The notes under the pieces are model-generated. The model had not been told where the DNA came from, did no database searches, and worked only from the letters and a program-made list of their open reading frames with translations. Positions 1 through 16,171 of a stretch of 64,000 nucleotides of DNA are shown in pieces. Made by a program: the position numbers and the translations under genes. The stretch covers positions 248,001 to 312,000 of the forward strand of contig NZ_CP025003.1 of assembly GCF_002812485.1 (NCBI RefSeq). Direction: 5' to 3'. Numbering within the stretch: the stretch's first letter is position 1; every line of letters starts with the position of its first letter. The stretch comes from Dickeya fangzhongdai. Its GTDB lineage: Bacteria; Pseudomonadota; Gammaproteobacteria; Enterobacterales; Enterobacteriaceae.

Positions 1-1053
<1,053 letters not shown>

Positions 1054-1083
1054 TTGCTGATAAAATTTGACGCAACATGCGGT

Positions 1084-1110
1084 AAAAGGGCATCATTTGA
1101 TGCCCTTTTT
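1084..1110 (+). terminator. Intrinsic terminator after tufB
   Basis: An 8-bp stem (GGGCATCA/TGATGCCC) with a two-base loop is followed by a run of T. It lies 30 bases after the tufB stop and separates tufB from secE-nusG. Confidence 0.85.
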
Positions 1111-1153
1111 CTACGCTGTTGTCGTAGAACCTATCTCATCAGCGATTGTGCAG

Positions 1154-1159
1154 TATAAT
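1154..1159 (+). promoter_or_regulatory. Candidate -10 box of the secE-nusG promoter
   Basis: A perfect TATAAT lies between the tufB terminator and secE. I see no good -35 box at 16-18 bp spacing, so the assignment is tentative. A promoter is needed here because the tufB terminator lies just upstream. Confidence 0.4.
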
Positions 1160-1287
1160 CATTGGTGAGATAGGCTCTGTGTAAGCGGTGTGAGTCCCGG
1201 ATTGCTTGATTTTAGAATACTTTCCGGTCTGGTTTGCCCTTACGGCAGGGCAAAATTATTTGTCTGAATCTAGTGACAGGTTGGTTT

Positions 1288-1671
1288 ATGAGTGCGAATA
1301 CCGAAGCTCAGGAGAGCGGGCGTGGTCTTGAGGCGCTGAAATGGCTGGTCGTTGCAGTATTGCTGATCGCGGCAATTGTAGGTAATTACTACTACCGTGA
1401 ATTCAGCTTGCCGCTGCGTGCATTGGCTGTGGTTATTTTAATTGCTGCTGCGGGCGGCGTGGCATTGCTGACGACGAAAGGCAAAGCAACGGTTTTGTTT
1501 GCGCGTGAAGCCCGGACCGAAGTTCGCAAGGTGATCTGGCCGACCCGGCAGGAAACATTGCACACCACTCTGATCGTTGCTGCTGTAACTGCCGTTATGT
1601 CGCTGATTCTGTGGGGACTGGATGGCATTCTGGTGCGTCTGGTATCGTTTATTACTGGCCTGAGGTTCTAA
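1288..1671 (+). CDS. secE: Preprotein translocase subunit SecE
   Basis: SecE is the inner-membrane partner of SecY and SecG in the general protein export channel. The 127-residue product has the enterobacterial length and three hydrophobic segments (about residues 18-38, 42-62 and 94-115). The conserved cytoplasmic helix with the [12 protein letters not shown] signature precedes the last membrane helix. The ATG at 1288 has an AGG seven bases upstream and gives the family length; a longer in-frame reading from 1234 lacks support. The stop is followed by nusG after one base, so the two genes form one unit, as in E. coli. Confidence 0.96.
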   Translation: MSANTEAQESGRGLEALKWLVVAVLLIAAIVGNYYYREFSLPLRALAVVILIAAAGGVALLTTKGKATVLFAREARTEVRKVIWPTRQETLHTTLIVAAVTAVMSLILWGLDGILVRLVSFITGLRF

Positions 1672-1672
1672 G

Positions 1673-2218
1673 ATGTCTGAAGCTCCAAAGAAACGTTGGT
1701 ACGTCGTTCAGGCGTTTTCTGGCTTTGAAGGTCGCGTAGCACAGTCTCTGCGTGAACATATCAAGCTCCATAACATGGAAGACCACTTTGGTGAGGTGAT
1801 GGTACCGACCGAAGAAGTGGTTGAAATTCGTGGCGGCCAGCGTCGCAAGAGCGAGCGCAAATTCTTCCCGGGCTACGTGCTGGTACAGATGGTGATGGAT
1901 GATGCCAGCTGGCATTTGGTCCGTAGCGTACCGCGCGTCATGGGGTTCATCGGCGGGACGTCCGATCGCCCTGCGCCGATCAGCGATAAAGAAGTGGACG
2001 CTATCATGAACCGTCTGCAGCAGGTGGGCGACAAGCCGCGGCCGAAAACGCTGTTCGAACCGGGCGAAATGGTGCGCGTTAACGACGGCCCGTTTGCCGA
2101 TTTCAACGGTGTGGTGGAAGAAGTCGATTACGAGAAAAGCCGCCTGAAGGTTTCCGTCTCCATCTTTGGTCGAGCGACCCCTGTCGAGCTGGATTTCAGC
2201 CAGGTTGAAAAAGGCTAA
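1673..2218 (+). CDS. nusG: Transcription termination/antitermination factor NusG
   Basis: NusG binds RNA polymerase, suppresses pausing, and couples it to Rho or to ribosomal protein S10. The 181-residue product has the N-terminal NGN domain, starting [13 protein letters not shown] and including the [10 protein letters not shown] segment. The C-terminal KOW domain (about residues 125-180) begins near FEPGEMVRV and contains GPFADFNG. The start ATG lies one base after the secE stop, which suggests translational coupling. The length matches E. coli NusG. Confidence 0.98.
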   Translation: MSEAPKKRWYVVQAFSGFEGRVAQSLREHIKLHNMEDHFGEVMVPTEEVVEIRGGQRRKSERKFFPGYVLVQMVMDDASWHLVRSVPRVMGFIGGTSDRPAPISDKEVDAIMNRLQQVGDKPRPKTLFEPGEMVRVNDGPFADFNGVVEEVDYEKSRLKVSVSIFGRATPVELDFSQVEKG

Positions 2219-2238
2219 TCACTGCCTAAATTCGATAC

Positions 2239-2284
2239 TTGTATCCGGCGCGAAATTGACCTACAATTTCGCGCCTTTGTTTTA
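2239..2284 (+). promoter_or_regulatory. rplK promoter overlapping a strong hairpin after nusG
   Basis: A TTGTAT hexamer (2239-2244) and TACAAT (2262-2267) are 17 bp apart and look like the rplKA promoter. The same stretch folds into a 12-bp perfect stem (2247-2258 with 2264-2275) followed by a T-rich tract, as a nusG terminator would. The two signals use the same bases. Both readings are inference from sequence. Confidence 0.55.
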
Positions 2285-2367
2285 TGTGTCACTAAGACGC
2301 ATAACATGTTTATAAATCGCGGGGGAGCTTCTTCGTGAAGCGTTATTACCCATTAGAGGAAAGCTAA

Positions 2368-3504
<1,137 letters not shown>

Positions 3505-3519
3505 TAGCTTTTGTTCCTC

Positions 3520-3548
3520 TTTACCCGGGCGAGGGATTTCTTTATAAT
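3520..3548 (+). promoter_or_regulatory. rplJL-rpoBC promoter
   Basis: TTTACC (3520-3525) and a perfect TATAAT (3543-3548) are 17 bp apart, directly after the rplA stop. The position matches the known enterobacterial P-L10 promoter, which also drives rpoBC. Confidence 0.75.
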
Positions 3549-3818
3549 CTTACGCCCGTTGTTCTGTAAATGAACAAGAGACGATTTTTCGGTTGGAGCC
3601 TGGCCTAATCCAGGCCTCCGTCCAAGACCGCAGGTGTTTCGTCAGAAACTTAATTTTCCTGCGTAGACGGTGACAGAGCCTAAAGAACATTTTTATTCTT
3701 TTTTAAAGAATAGTCCTGCTGGATTCTGCTCACCGTGTTTCAGCGCCTGTCTCCGTTTTGGCGGCAGGTGAAGTGAGTTCCGGAGATTTTCTCCGGCTAA
3801 ATCCAGGAGCAAAAGCTA
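3549..3818 (+). promoter_or_regulatory. rplJ mRNA leader (L10/L7-L12 autoregulatory region)
   Basis: About 270 bases of untranslated leader lie between the promoter and rplJ, with several short complementary stretches. In E. coli the L10-(L7/L12) complex binds this leader and represses rplJL translation. The position and length agree; the exact fold was not computed. No gene is seen here. Confidence 0.65.
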
Positions 3819-4316
3819 ATGGCATTAAATCTTCAAGACAAACAAGCGATTGTTGCTGAAGTCAGCGAAGTGGCCAAAGGCGCGCTGTCTGCGGTAGTTG
3901 CGGATTCCCGCGGCGTTACCGTAGATAAAATGACTGAACTGCGTAAAGCAGGTCGTGAAGCTGGCGTATACATGCGTGTTGTTCGTAACACCCTGCTGCG
4001 CCGCGTCGTTGAAGGCACTCAGTTCGAATGCCTGAAAGACACGTTTGTTGGTCCGACCCTGATTGCATACTCTATGGAACACCCGGGCGCTGCCGCTCGT
4101 CTGTTCAAAGAGTTCGCGAAAGCGAATGCAAAATTTGAGGTTAAAGCTGCGGCCTTTGAAGGTGAGTTGATTCCGGCGGCTCAAATTGACCGTCTGGCAA
4201 CGCTGCCGACTTACGAAGAAGCAATTGCACGCCTGATGGCGACCATGAAAGAAGCCTCTGCTGGCAAACTGGTCCGCACTCTGGCTGCTGTTCGCGATCA
4301 GAAAGAAGCTGCTTAA
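3819..4316 (+). CDS. rplJ: 50S ribosomal protein L10
   Basis: L10 is the base of the ribosomal stalk, holding L7/L12 dimers and contacting L11 and 23S rRNA. The 165-residue product equals the E. coli length. It begins [15 protein letters not shown] and contains the conserved [19 protein letters not shown] segment, where RNA binding occurs. The C-terminal helix binds L12 dimers. The ATG at 3819 is preceded by AGGAG. It is the first gene of the rplJL-rpoBC transcription unit. Confidence 0.98.
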   Translation: MALNLQDKQAIVAEVSEVAKGALSAVVADSRGVTVDKMTELRKAGREAGVYMRVVRNTLLRRVVEGTQFECLKDTFVGPTLIAYSMEHPGAAARLFKEFAKANAKFEVKAAAFEGELIPAAQIDRLATLPTYEEAIARLMATMKEASAGKLVRTLAAVRDQKEAA

Positions 4317-4364
4317 TCGCACTTTTCCTGTTATCGCATTTGCTAACGTATAAACTTTTTCTGA

Positions 4365-4751
<387 letters not shown>

Positions 4752-4790
4752 GCCAACCCTTCCGGTTGCAGCCTGAGTTATCAGGCTGAT

Positions 4791-4821
4791 GGCTGGTGAC
4801 TTTTTGGTCACCAGCCTTTTT
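4791..4821 (+). terminator. rplL-rpoB attenuator
   Basis: GGCTGGTGAC and its complement GTCACCAGCC flank a T-rich loop and are followed by five T. The element is almost the same as the known E. coli partial terminator that lets only a fraction of transcripts continue into rpoBC. The remaining leader (4822-5074) holds no gene; in E. coli an RNase III processing site lies there. Confidence 0.85.
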
Positions 4822-5074
4822 GCGCTGTAGGGTGTCGGTAGCGTTTCACACTGTTTGACTACCGATTTCCCGTCAATGCTTGTTTCTATCGACGACTTAA
4901 TATATTGCGTCAGGGCGTTCGTTCTGTGTAAAGCGTAATGAAATGATTTAAGAGTGATAGAAACAGGTATTGCGGAAAGTGTTCCACTTTCCGATCGACA
5001 TAAATGGTGTCGCATGAACCGCCCTTTTCAGGGTGGACAAAGTGGGTCGACTTGTCAGCGAGCTGAGGAACCCT

Positions 5075-8000
5075 ATGGTTTACTCCTATACCGAGAAAAA
5101 ACGCATTCGTAAGGATTTTGGGAAACGTCCACAAGTTCTGGATATCCCATATCTCCTTTCTATCCAGCTTGACTCGTTCCAGAAGTTTATCGAGCAAGAT
5201 CCGGAAGGCCAGTACGGTCTGGAAGCGGCATTCCGTTCCGTATTTCCTATCGCAAGTTACAGCGGTAATTCCGAGCTGCAGTACGTGAGTTATCGTCTGG
5301 GTGAGCCGGTATTTGACGTTCAAGAGTGTCAAATCCGCGGTGTTACCTTCTCCGCGCCGCTGCGCGTGAAACTGCGTCTGGTGATCTACGAGCGCGAAGC
5401 GCCGGAAGGCACCGTTAAAGACATCAAAGAACAAGAAGTGTACATGGGCGAGATTCCGCTCATGACCGACAACGGTACCTTTGTCATCAATGGTACTGAG
5501 CGTGTTATCGTTTCTCAGTTGCATCGTAGCCCGGGCGTCTTCTTTGACAGCGACAAGGGTAAAACCCACTCTTCCGGTAAGGTGCTGTATAACGCACGTA
5601 TTATTCCTTACCGTGGTTCCTGGCTGGATTTTGAATTCGACCCGAAAGACAACCTGTTTGTCCGTATCGACCGTCGCCGTAAACTGCCTGCTACCATCAT
5701 TCTGCGTGCGCTGAGTTACTCCACCGAAGAAATTCTGGATCTGTTCTTCGATAAAGTGGTGTACGAAATCCACAACAACAAGCTGCAGATGGAGCTGGTG
5801 CCGGAACGTCTGCGTGGCGAAACCGCGTCGTTCGACATCGAAGCTGACGGTAAAGTCTACGTTGAGAAAGGCCGCCGCATCACCGCGCGCCATATTCGTC
5901 AGCTGGAAAAAGACGGCATCGAGCGCATTGAAGTACCGGTCGAATACATCGCCGGTAAAGTGCTGGCTAAAGATTACGTGGATGAAAGCACCGGTGAAGT
6001 GATCGCGATGGCGAACATGGAACTGTCGCTGGATCTGCTGGCTAAACTGAGCCAGGCGGGTCATAAGCGTCTCGACACGCTGTTCACCAATGATCTGGAC
6101 CACGGTCCGTACATGTCCGAGACCCTGCGTGTCGACCCGACCAACGATCGCCTGAGCGCGCTGGTCGAAATCTACCGCATGATGCGTCCGGGCGAGCCGC
6201 CGACACGTGAAGCGGCCGAGACGCTGTTCGAAAATCTGTTCTTCTCCGAAGATCGTTACGATCTGTCCGCGGTTGGTCGTATGAAGTTCAACCGTTCCCT
6301 GCTGCGCGAAGAAATCGAAGGTTCCGGGATTCTGAGCAAAGCGGACATTATCGATGTGATGAAAAAACTCATCGATATCCGTAACGGTAAGGGTGAAGTC
6401 GACGATATCGACCATCTGGGCAACCGTCGTATCCGTTCCGTGGGCGAAATGGCGGAAAACCAGTTCCGCGTCGGTCTGGTGCGTGTTGAACGTGCGGTGA
6501 AAGAGCGTCTGTCTCTGGGCGATCTGGATACGCTGATGCCGCAGGACATGATCAACGCCAAGCCGATTTCCGCAGCGGTGAAAGAGTTCTTCGGTTCCAG
6601 CCAGCTGTCCCAGTTTATGGATCAGAACAACCCGCTGTCCGAAATTACGCATAAACGCCGTATTTCCGCATTGGGCCCAGGCGGTCTGACCCGTGAGCGC
6701 GCCGGCTTTGAAGTTCGAGACGTACACCCGACCCATTACGGCCGCGTATGTCCTATCGAAACGCCGGAAGGTCCGAACATCGGTCTGATCAACTCGCTGT
6801 CTGTGTACGCGCAGACCAACGAATACGGCTTCCTGGAAACCCCGTATCGCCGTGTACGCGATGGCGTGGTGACCGACGAAATCCATTACCTGTCGGCGAT
6901 TGAAGAAGGCAACTACGTTATTGCTCAGGCGAACACCAACCTGGATGACGAAGGTCACTTCATCGAGGAACTGGTTACTTGCCGTAGCAAAGGCGAATCC
7001 AGCTTGTTCAGCCGCGATCAGGTTGACTACATGGACGTTTCCACCCAGCAGGTGGTTTCCGTCGGTGCGTCCCTGATTCCGTTCCTGGAACACGATGACG
7101 CCAACCGCGCCCTGATGGGTGCGAACATGCAACGTCAGGCGGTACCGACTCTGCGCGCTGACAAGCCGCTGGTGGGCACCGGTATGGAACGTGCGGTCGC
7201 GGTGGACTCCGGTGTAACCGCCGTTGCCAAACGCGGCGGTCTGGTCCAGTACGTGGATGCGTCCCGTATCGTGATCAAGGTTAACGAAGATGAAATGTAC
7301 CCGGGCGAAGCCGGCATCGACATCTACAACCTGACCAAATACACCCGTTCCAACCAGAACACCTGCATCAACCAGATGCCGTGCGTGTCGCTGGGCGAGC
7401 CGGTTGAGCGCGGCGATGTGCTGGCCGACGGCCCGTCCACCGATCTGGGTGAACTGGCGCTGGGTCAGAACATGCGCGTCGCGTTCATGCCCTGGAACGG
7501 TTACAACTTCGAAGACTCCATCCTCGTTTCCGAGCGTGTGGTGCAGGAAGACCGTTTTACCACCATCCACATTCAGGAACTGGCGTGCGTGTCTCGTGAC
7601 ACCAAGCTGGGGCCTGAAGAGATTACTGCCGATATCCCGAACGTGGGTGAAGCAGCGCTCTCCAAGCTGGATGAATCCGGCATCGTTTACATCGGTGCGG
7701 AAGTGACCGGCGGCGATATTCTGGTCGGTAAAGTGACGCCGAAAGGCGAAACCCAGCTGACGCCGGAAGAGAAACTGCTGCGCGCCATCTTCGGTGAGAA
7801 AGCGTCTGACGTGAAAGACTCTTCTCTGCGTGTGCCGAACGGCGTTTCCGGTACGGTTATCGACGTGCAGGTCTTTACCCGCGATGGCGTGGAAAAAGAC
7901 AAACGTGCGCTGGAAATCGAAGAAATGCAGCTCAAGCAGGCGAAGAAAGACCTGACTGAAGAACTGCAGATTCTGGAAGCCGGCCTGTTTGCCCGTATCC

Positions 8001-9103
8001 ATGACGTGCTGGTTGCCGGCGGCATCGAAGCGGACAAACTGGACAAGCTGCCGCGCGAGCGTTGGCTGGAACTGGGTCTGACCGACGAAGAGAAGCAGAA
8101 CCAGCTGGAGCAGTTGGCCGAGCAGTATGATGAACTGAAACACGAATTCGAGAAGAAACTCGAAGCCAAACGCCGCAAAATCACCCAGGGTGATGACCTG
8201 GCGCCGGGCGTGCTGAAGATCGTCAAAGTGTATCTGGCTGTTAAGCGTCAGATCCAGCCGGGTGACAAGATGGCAGGCCGCCACGGTAACAAGGGTGTTA
8301 TCTCCAAGATCAACCCGATCGAGGATATGCCTTACGACGAGAACGGTACGCCGGTCGATATCGTACTGAACCCGCTGGGCGTACCGTCACGTATGAACAT
8401 CGGTCAGATTCTGGAAACCCACCTGGGTATGGCTGCCAAAGGCATCGGCGACAAGATCAACGCCATGCTCAAGCAGCAGCAGGAAGTGGCCAAGCTGCGC
8501 GAGTTTATCCAGAGAGCTTATGACCTGGGTAACGACGTGCGCCAGAAAGTCGACCTGAACACCTTCAGCGATGAAGAAGTGCTGCGTCTGGCGGAAAATC
8601 TGAAGAAAGGTATGCCGATCGCCACGCCGGTGTTCGACGGTGCCAAGGAAAACGAGATCAAAGAGTTGCTGAAACTCGGCGATCTGCCGACTTCTGGTCA
8701 GATCCGTCTGTTCGACGGCCGTACCGGCGAGCAGTTCGAGCGTCCGGTTACCGTGGGCTACATGTACATGCTGAAACTGAACCACTTGGTGGATGACAAG
8801 ATGCATGCCCGTTCTACCGGCTCTTACAGCCTGGTTACCCAGCAGCCGCTGGGTGGTAAGGCGCAGTTCGGTGGTCAGCGCTTCGGTGAGATGGAAGTGT
8901 GGGCGCTGGAAGCTTACGGCGCAGCCTATACCCTGCAGGAAATGCTGACGGTGAAATCCGATGACGTGAACGGCCGTACCAAGATGTACAAAAACATCGT
9001 GGATGGCGATCACCGGATGGAACCGGGCATGCCGGAATCCTTCAACGTACTGTTGAAAGAAATCCGCTCCCTGGGTATCAACATCGAGCTGGAAGAAGAG
9101 TAA
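5075..9103 (+). CDS. rpoB: RNA polymerase beta subunit
   Basis: The beta subunit forms one side of the catalytic cleft of RNA polymerase and binds rifampicin. The product from the ATG at 5075 is 1342 residues, the same as E. coli, and begins [22 protein letters not shown] ribosome-binding site lies just upstream; the frame is open to 5033 but that extension is not part of the family. The rifampicin region is recognisable ([20 protein letters not shown] then [11 protein letters not shown]) and looks wild-type. The C-terminal [21 protein letters not shown] segment is present. It is co-transcribed with rpoC. Confidence 0.98.
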   Translation: MVYSYTEKKRIRKDFGKRPQVLDIPYLLSIQLDSFQKFIEQDPEGQYGLEAAFRSVFPIASYSGNSELQYVSYRLGEPVFDVQECQIRGVTFSAPLRVKLRLVIYEREAPEGTVKDIKEQEVYMGEIPLMTDNGTFVINGTERVIVSQLHRSPGVFFDSDKGKTHSSGKVLYNARIIPYRGSWLDFEFDPKDNLFVRIDRRRKLPATIILRALSYSTEEILDLFFDKVVYEIHNNKLQMELVPERLRGETASFDIEADGKVYVEKGRRITARHIRQLEKDGIERIEVPVEYIAGKVLAKDYVDESTGEVIAMANMELSLDLLAKLSQAGHKRLDTLFTNDLDHGPYMSETLRVDPTNDRLSALVEIYRMMRPGEPPTREAAETLFENLFFSEDRYDLSAVGRMKFNRSLLREEIEGSGILSKADIIDVMKKLIDIRNGKGEVDDIDHLGNRRIRSVGEMAENQFRVGLVRVERAVKERLSLGDLDTLMPQDMINAKPISAAVKEFFGSSQLSQFMDQNNPLSEITHKRRISALGPGGLTRERAGFEVRDVHPTHYGRVCPIETPEGPNIGLINSLSVYAQTNEYGFLETPYRRVRDGVVTDEIHYLSAIEEGNYVIAQANTNLDDEGHFIEELVTCRSKGESSLFSRDQVDYMDVSTQQVVSVGASLIPFLEHDDANRALMGANMQRQAVPTLRADKPLVGTGMERAVAVDSGVTAVAKRGGLVQYVDASRIVIKVNEDEMYPGEAGIDIYNLTKYTRSNQNTCINQMPCVSLGEPVERGDVLADGPSTDLGELALGQNMRVAFMPWNGYNFEDSILVSERVVQEDRFTTIHIQELACVSRDTKLGPEEITADIPNVGEAALSKLDESGIVYIGAEVTGGDILVGKVTPKGETQLTPEEKLLRAIFGEKASDVKDSSLRVPNGVSGTVIDVQVFTRDGVEKDKRALEIEEMQLKQAKKDLTEELQILEAGLFARIHDVLVAGGIEADKLDKLPRERWLELGLTDEEKQNQLEQLAEQYDELKHEFEKKLEAKRRKITQGDDLAPGVLKIVKVYLAVKRQIQPGDKMAGRHGNKGVISKINPIEDMPYDENGTPVDIVLNPLGVPSRMNIGQILETHLGMAAKGIGDKINAMLKQQQEVAKLREFIQRAYDLGNDVRQKVDLNTFSDEEVLRLAENLKKGMPIATPVFDGAKENEIKELLKLGDLPTSGQIRLFDGRTGEQFERPVTVGYMYMLKLNHLVDDKMHARSTGSYSLVTQQPLGGKAQFGGQRFGEMEVWALEAYGAAYTLQEMLTVKSDDVNGRTKMYKNIVDGDHRMEPGMPESFNVLLKEIRSLGINIELEEE

Positions 9104-9210
9104 TCCCAGCCTGATAGCGCTGCGAGCATTCGTTACAGGGGCACCTGAACCGTGTTTTTAACGGCATGGTTCAGGTGTCTGACAGGTCTAACTCCGACAG
9201 GAGCCAATCC

Positions 9211-13434
<4,224 letters not shown>

Positions 13435-13454
13435 CCGTCAGTTTCACCGATAAT

Positions 13455-13493
13455 AAAAAACCGTACCTTAGCGATAAGGTGCGGTTTTTTTTA
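13455..13493 (+). terminator. Intrinsic terminator after rpoC
   Basis: Inverted repeat ACCGTACCTTA ... TAAGGTGCGGT with flanking A and T tracts, 20 bases after the rpoC stop. One base pair is imperfect. It should also work for transcripts coming from the other side. Confidence 0.85.
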
Positions 13494-13554
13494 TATTCTT
13501 ATTTCACATGAAGATCTTTTATTGACGACCGTGACTGTTTAAAAATGGTCGATT

Positions 13555-13927
13555 GCGGAACTCACCCGATGGCCGTCGCAAGCGACGTTAAAAAACGCTT
13601 TCAGCGTTTTATGATTCGTTCCGCCCTAATGGCGGAACTCACCCAATGGGCCGTCGCAGGCGACGTTAAAAAACGCTTTCAGCGTTTTATGATTCGTTCC
13701 GCCCTAATGGCGGAACTCACCCGATGGGCCGTCGCAGGCGACGTTAAAAAACGCTTTCAGCGTTTTATGATTCGTTCCACCCTAATGGCGGAACTCACCC
13801 GATGGGCCGTCGCAAGCGACGTTAAAAAACGCTTTCAGCGTTTTATGATTCGTTCCGCCTTTAATGGCGGAACTCACCCAATGGGCCGTCGCAGGCGACG
13901 TTAAAAAACGCTTTCAGCGTTTTTTTA
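13555..13927. repeat. Five tandem copies of a 78-bp triple-hairpin unit
   Basis: Units start at 13555, 13632, 13710, 13788 and 13867, spaced 77, 78, 78 and 79 bp. Each unit contains three perfect or near-perfect hairpins: CGTCGC-AG-GCGACG, AAAACGC-TTTCA-GCGTTTT, and, across the unit boundary, GTTCCGCC-CTAAT-GGCGGAAC. Most differences between copies fall in loops or at the CCCGATGG/CCCAATGG position, and few touch stems. The last copy ends with a run of seven T, so its second hairpin forms a strong intrinsic terminator; the inner copies have only four T. The array lies after the rpoC terminator and before a DUF1176 gene. An ORF reads through it because 78 is a multiple of three, but the first and last spacings break phase. 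Confidence 0.95.
13902..13927 (+). terminator. Terminator formed by the last repeat copy
   Basis: AAAAAACGC-TTTCA-GCGTTTTTTT is a stem with A and T tracts, so it could act in both directions. It backs up the rpoC terminator and insulates the DUF1176 gene. Confidence 0.7.
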
Positions 13928-13990
13928 GTGGCGGGGAAAAGACATAATTGCGCTATAACATCAGCATGGAAGTTTCATAAGGAATGTCCG

Positions 13991-15088
13991 ATGCGATTCA
14001 CGACAACGCTTTCAGGCATCATTCTGGTTTTGCTGTCCGGCAGCGCGTTCAGCGCCGGCGAGATGCCTTCCGGTTATCCGACTCCGGTGCAGAAGGTATT
14101 CAGGCACTGGCAGATTACCTGCAACAACCTGAATGACTGCGACATCAGGAACAATGACCCGTACCTGCGTGTGACGCTAAAGCGTGAAGCGGGCGCTCAG
14201 GGCAAAATCTCATTGGACTTCGATCTGGCCGATAAGCGTCAGGCGCTGTATCTGGATGGCGTCCGCTTTCAACTGACCCAGCCAGCCTGGCAGACGGATG
14301 AGGAAGAAGGCGCGTTTTACGTCCATACCGATCAACTGGATGTGATCCAGCAGTTTGTGCTGGCGGCCAAAAACGCCAAACGGCTGTCGCTGTCGGAGCA
14401 CAGTGGTAGTCAGAGTAATAATCAGGAAGAATCCATCTCGCTTAACGGCCTGAATGCAGCGTTATTGCTGGCGGATGAACGGCAGGGGCGCCTGAATAAC
14501 CTCAGCGCATTATTGCAGGTCGGAAATGGTGAGGTGGCGCAGGTGCCGCCGGTACCGGTGGGACAGGAAATCAACCCGGCTTATACCCAGCCGCCGCCGC
14601 TGACCAATGCGAAAACGCTGATTAACGGCGTGATCGGCGCTAAAAAAACCTTGCTGGAAGAGGAAGACTGCGGGTTGAGCAAAGAAGCTCGCCAGTTGAG
14701 TGAGGCCGAACCGCTGACCAACGAGCTGGCGCTGGTGATGCTCAACTGCGGCATGGGAGCCTATCAATCCTCAAGCATGCTGTTTGTCACTCCACGCAAT
14801 AACCCGCAGGCCGCGCAGTTGCTGGAATTGCCAAGGCCGATTCGCCCGGCGGACAGCCGTGAGGAAAAAATCCGTTGGTTTACCGAAGCGGACTATGACC
14901 CGGAAAGCGGCATGTTGTATCACTCGGCGAAAGGGCGCGGCATCGCCGACTGCGGCGAAAGCGCGCAGTGGGTGTTTGACGGCAAGACTTTTCAGCTTGT
15001 GGCCTACAACTATCAGCCGGAATGCAACGGCGGGCAGCCGGGCGACTGGCCGTCAGTATGGGCGATGCCGGGCTACCCGACCGAGTAG
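13991..15088 (+). CDS. DUF1176 family secreted protein
   Basis: The 365-residue product starts with a signal peptide (MRFTTTLSGIILVLLSGSAFS-AGEM, cleavage about residue 22), so it should be periplasmic. The body matches the DUF1176 family in my memory, of unknown function. Several cysteines (for example C-NNLNDC near residue 42, CGLSKE, CGMGAY and ADCGES) could form disulfides. The ATG at 13991 has TAAGGAA upstream; the open frame extends to 13928 but that part lies next to the repeat array. It appears to be a single-gene unit. No neighbour suggests a pathway. Confidence 0.75.
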   Translation: MRFTTTLSGIILVLLSGSAFSAGEMPSGYPTPVQKVFRHWQITCNNLNDCDIRNNDPYLRVTLKREAGAQGKISLDFDLADKRQALYLDGVRFQLTQPAWQTDEEEGAFYVHTDQLDVIQQFVLAAKNAKRLSLSEHSGSQSNNQEESISLNGLNAALLLADERQGRLNNLSALLQVGNGEVAQVPPVPVGQEINPAYTQPPPLTNAKTLINGVIGAKKTLLEEEDCGLSKEARQLSEAEPLTNELALVMLNCGMGAYQSSSMLFVTPRNNPQAAQLLELPRPIRPADSREEKIRWFTEADYDPESGMLYHSAKGRGIADCGESAQWVFDGKTFQLVAYNYQPECNGGQPGDWPSVWAMPGYPTE

Positions 15089-15361
15089 CCCGACACGATG
15101 TTGACAGGACCGGCGCGGGTTGTGTCTCTCCGCCCGCGCTGGCCGAGGATGAGGCGGAGCAGGCGGTAGGTTTCTGCTCCGGCTGTATCAGCCCACGCAC
15201 TGTAACAACCGCCCGGCGGCACAGCGACGGGCAATTCGGCGATGTGCGCAGCGGTACGCAGACCATCGCCTTCTCTCGGTATTGATTGCTTTTTTCTGCG
15301 CAGTGTCTCGCATATTCTGCCCTGCCTCCGTGTTATTCGACTCGTTATCGTTTGTTCGTTG
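15089..15361. other. Intergenic stretch with no recognised gene
   Basis: The first 200 bases are GC-rich and have short open frames on both strands (for example 15073-15381 on the minus strand), but none has a recognisable protein or a good ribosome-binding site. It could contain decayed coding DNA. Confidence 0.5.
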
Positions 15362-15544
15362 CTACCATAAATTGTCCACATCCCGGCGCGTCAGCCCCAT
15401 GTCCTCCAACCGGTTGTTGTCCAGTCGACGTAGCGCCTTTCGTGCCTGTACTCGCTGTCGCCAGGCGTGCCAGCGTTGGCGGAAATGATGAAGGAAGAAA
15501 CGCGGGCCGACGGCGGTATTTGAAGGGCGGTGTAGCTGTGTCAT
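15362..15544 (-). CDS. DUF1127 small protein
   Basis: A 60-residue basic protein with a C-terminal DUF1127 motif (RKALRRLDNNRLEDMGLTRRDV). Proteins of this family are short, arginine-rich and in several bacteria affect RNA metabolism or phosphate and carbon regulation; no function is certain here. The ATG at 15544 is preceded by GGGGAT. The reading frame is open to 15631, but the extra residues resemble no DUF1127 protein. A second DUF1127 gene lies 260 bp away in the same orientation. Confidence 0.75.
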   Translation of the reverse strand: MTQLHRPSNTAVGPRFFLHHFRQRWHAWRQRVQARKALRRLDNNRLEDMGLTRRDVDNLW

Positions 15545-15803
15545 GGTGGTATCCCCGGTGAACTGTGCTGGAAATAGTGTGCAACCGGTGAGTTTTAGGA
15601 TACAGATGCAGAAAATGGCTATTCTGATCATACAGAGGAACGGTTAGGCGATCTGAATTGCGATTTTTTGTGTGATCTGTACCTGTTTTTGGCGCTCAAT
15701 TCATGGTTTAAAGAAAACAAGCAATTATCGCGATAAGGCGTTGCCAAACGCCGCGGCTTTCCAGACAGGCGGCCGTGGCCGCCTATAATCGTAGTGCTGC
15801 TTG

Positions 15804-16010
15804 CTAAATCCTGTCCGGCCAGTTCCGGTAAAGGCGCTGTATGTCTTCCCGTTTCAGGCCGATATCTTTGAGACGTTCATCGTTCAGTTCATTCAGGATT
15901 TTGCGGGTCTGGTGGTGCTGGTACCAGATCCATAATCGCCGTAGCAGGCGCAGTTGAATGGGCATGTGGGGGGATGACTCAAGGCGATGGGGAGGGAATA
16001 GTATCGTCAT
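15804..16010 (-). CDS. yjiS: DUF1127 small protein, YjiS-like
   Basis: A 68-residue protein ending in a DUF1127 motif (TRKILNELNDERLKDIGLKREDI). The ATG at 16010 has GGAG seven bases upstream and is preferred; an internal ATG would give 53 residues. It lies divergent from a YjiR-type regulator, as yjiS lies beside yjiR in E. coli. This neighbourhood supports the name. The 160-bp region between the two genes should hold both promoters. Confidence 0.75.
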   Translation of the reverse strand: MTILFPPHRLESSPHMPIQLRLLRRLWIWYQHHQTRKILNELNDERLKDIGLKREDIQRLYRNWPDRI

Positions 16011-16171
16011 GGCGATTCTCCGCAGGTGATGACCCTTATTATCATGGCAAACCCATCTGTCTGGTTTTAGAGGCAGTCTTGGATTTTATTTTTGATACAG
16101 ATGAGCGATATGACGATCTGAATGGTCGTTTACGCCGCATTCTGTATGGAAACCAGAAGGAAAATACATCA

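Noticed and set aside
4910..8284. Long minus-strand open frame of 1124 codons across rpoB
   Set aside because: It is antisense to rpoB in the frame that mirrors its codon positions; the translation is rich in His, Gln and Phe, resembles no protein, and has no ribosome-binding site.
13555..13927. CRISPR array
   Set aside because: The units are contiguous 78-bp copies with no unique spacers and no cas genes nearby.
15073..15381. 102-codon minus-strand frame after the DUF1176 gene
   Set aside because: It overlaps both neighbours, has no recognisable family and no good start; at best it is decayed coding DNA.
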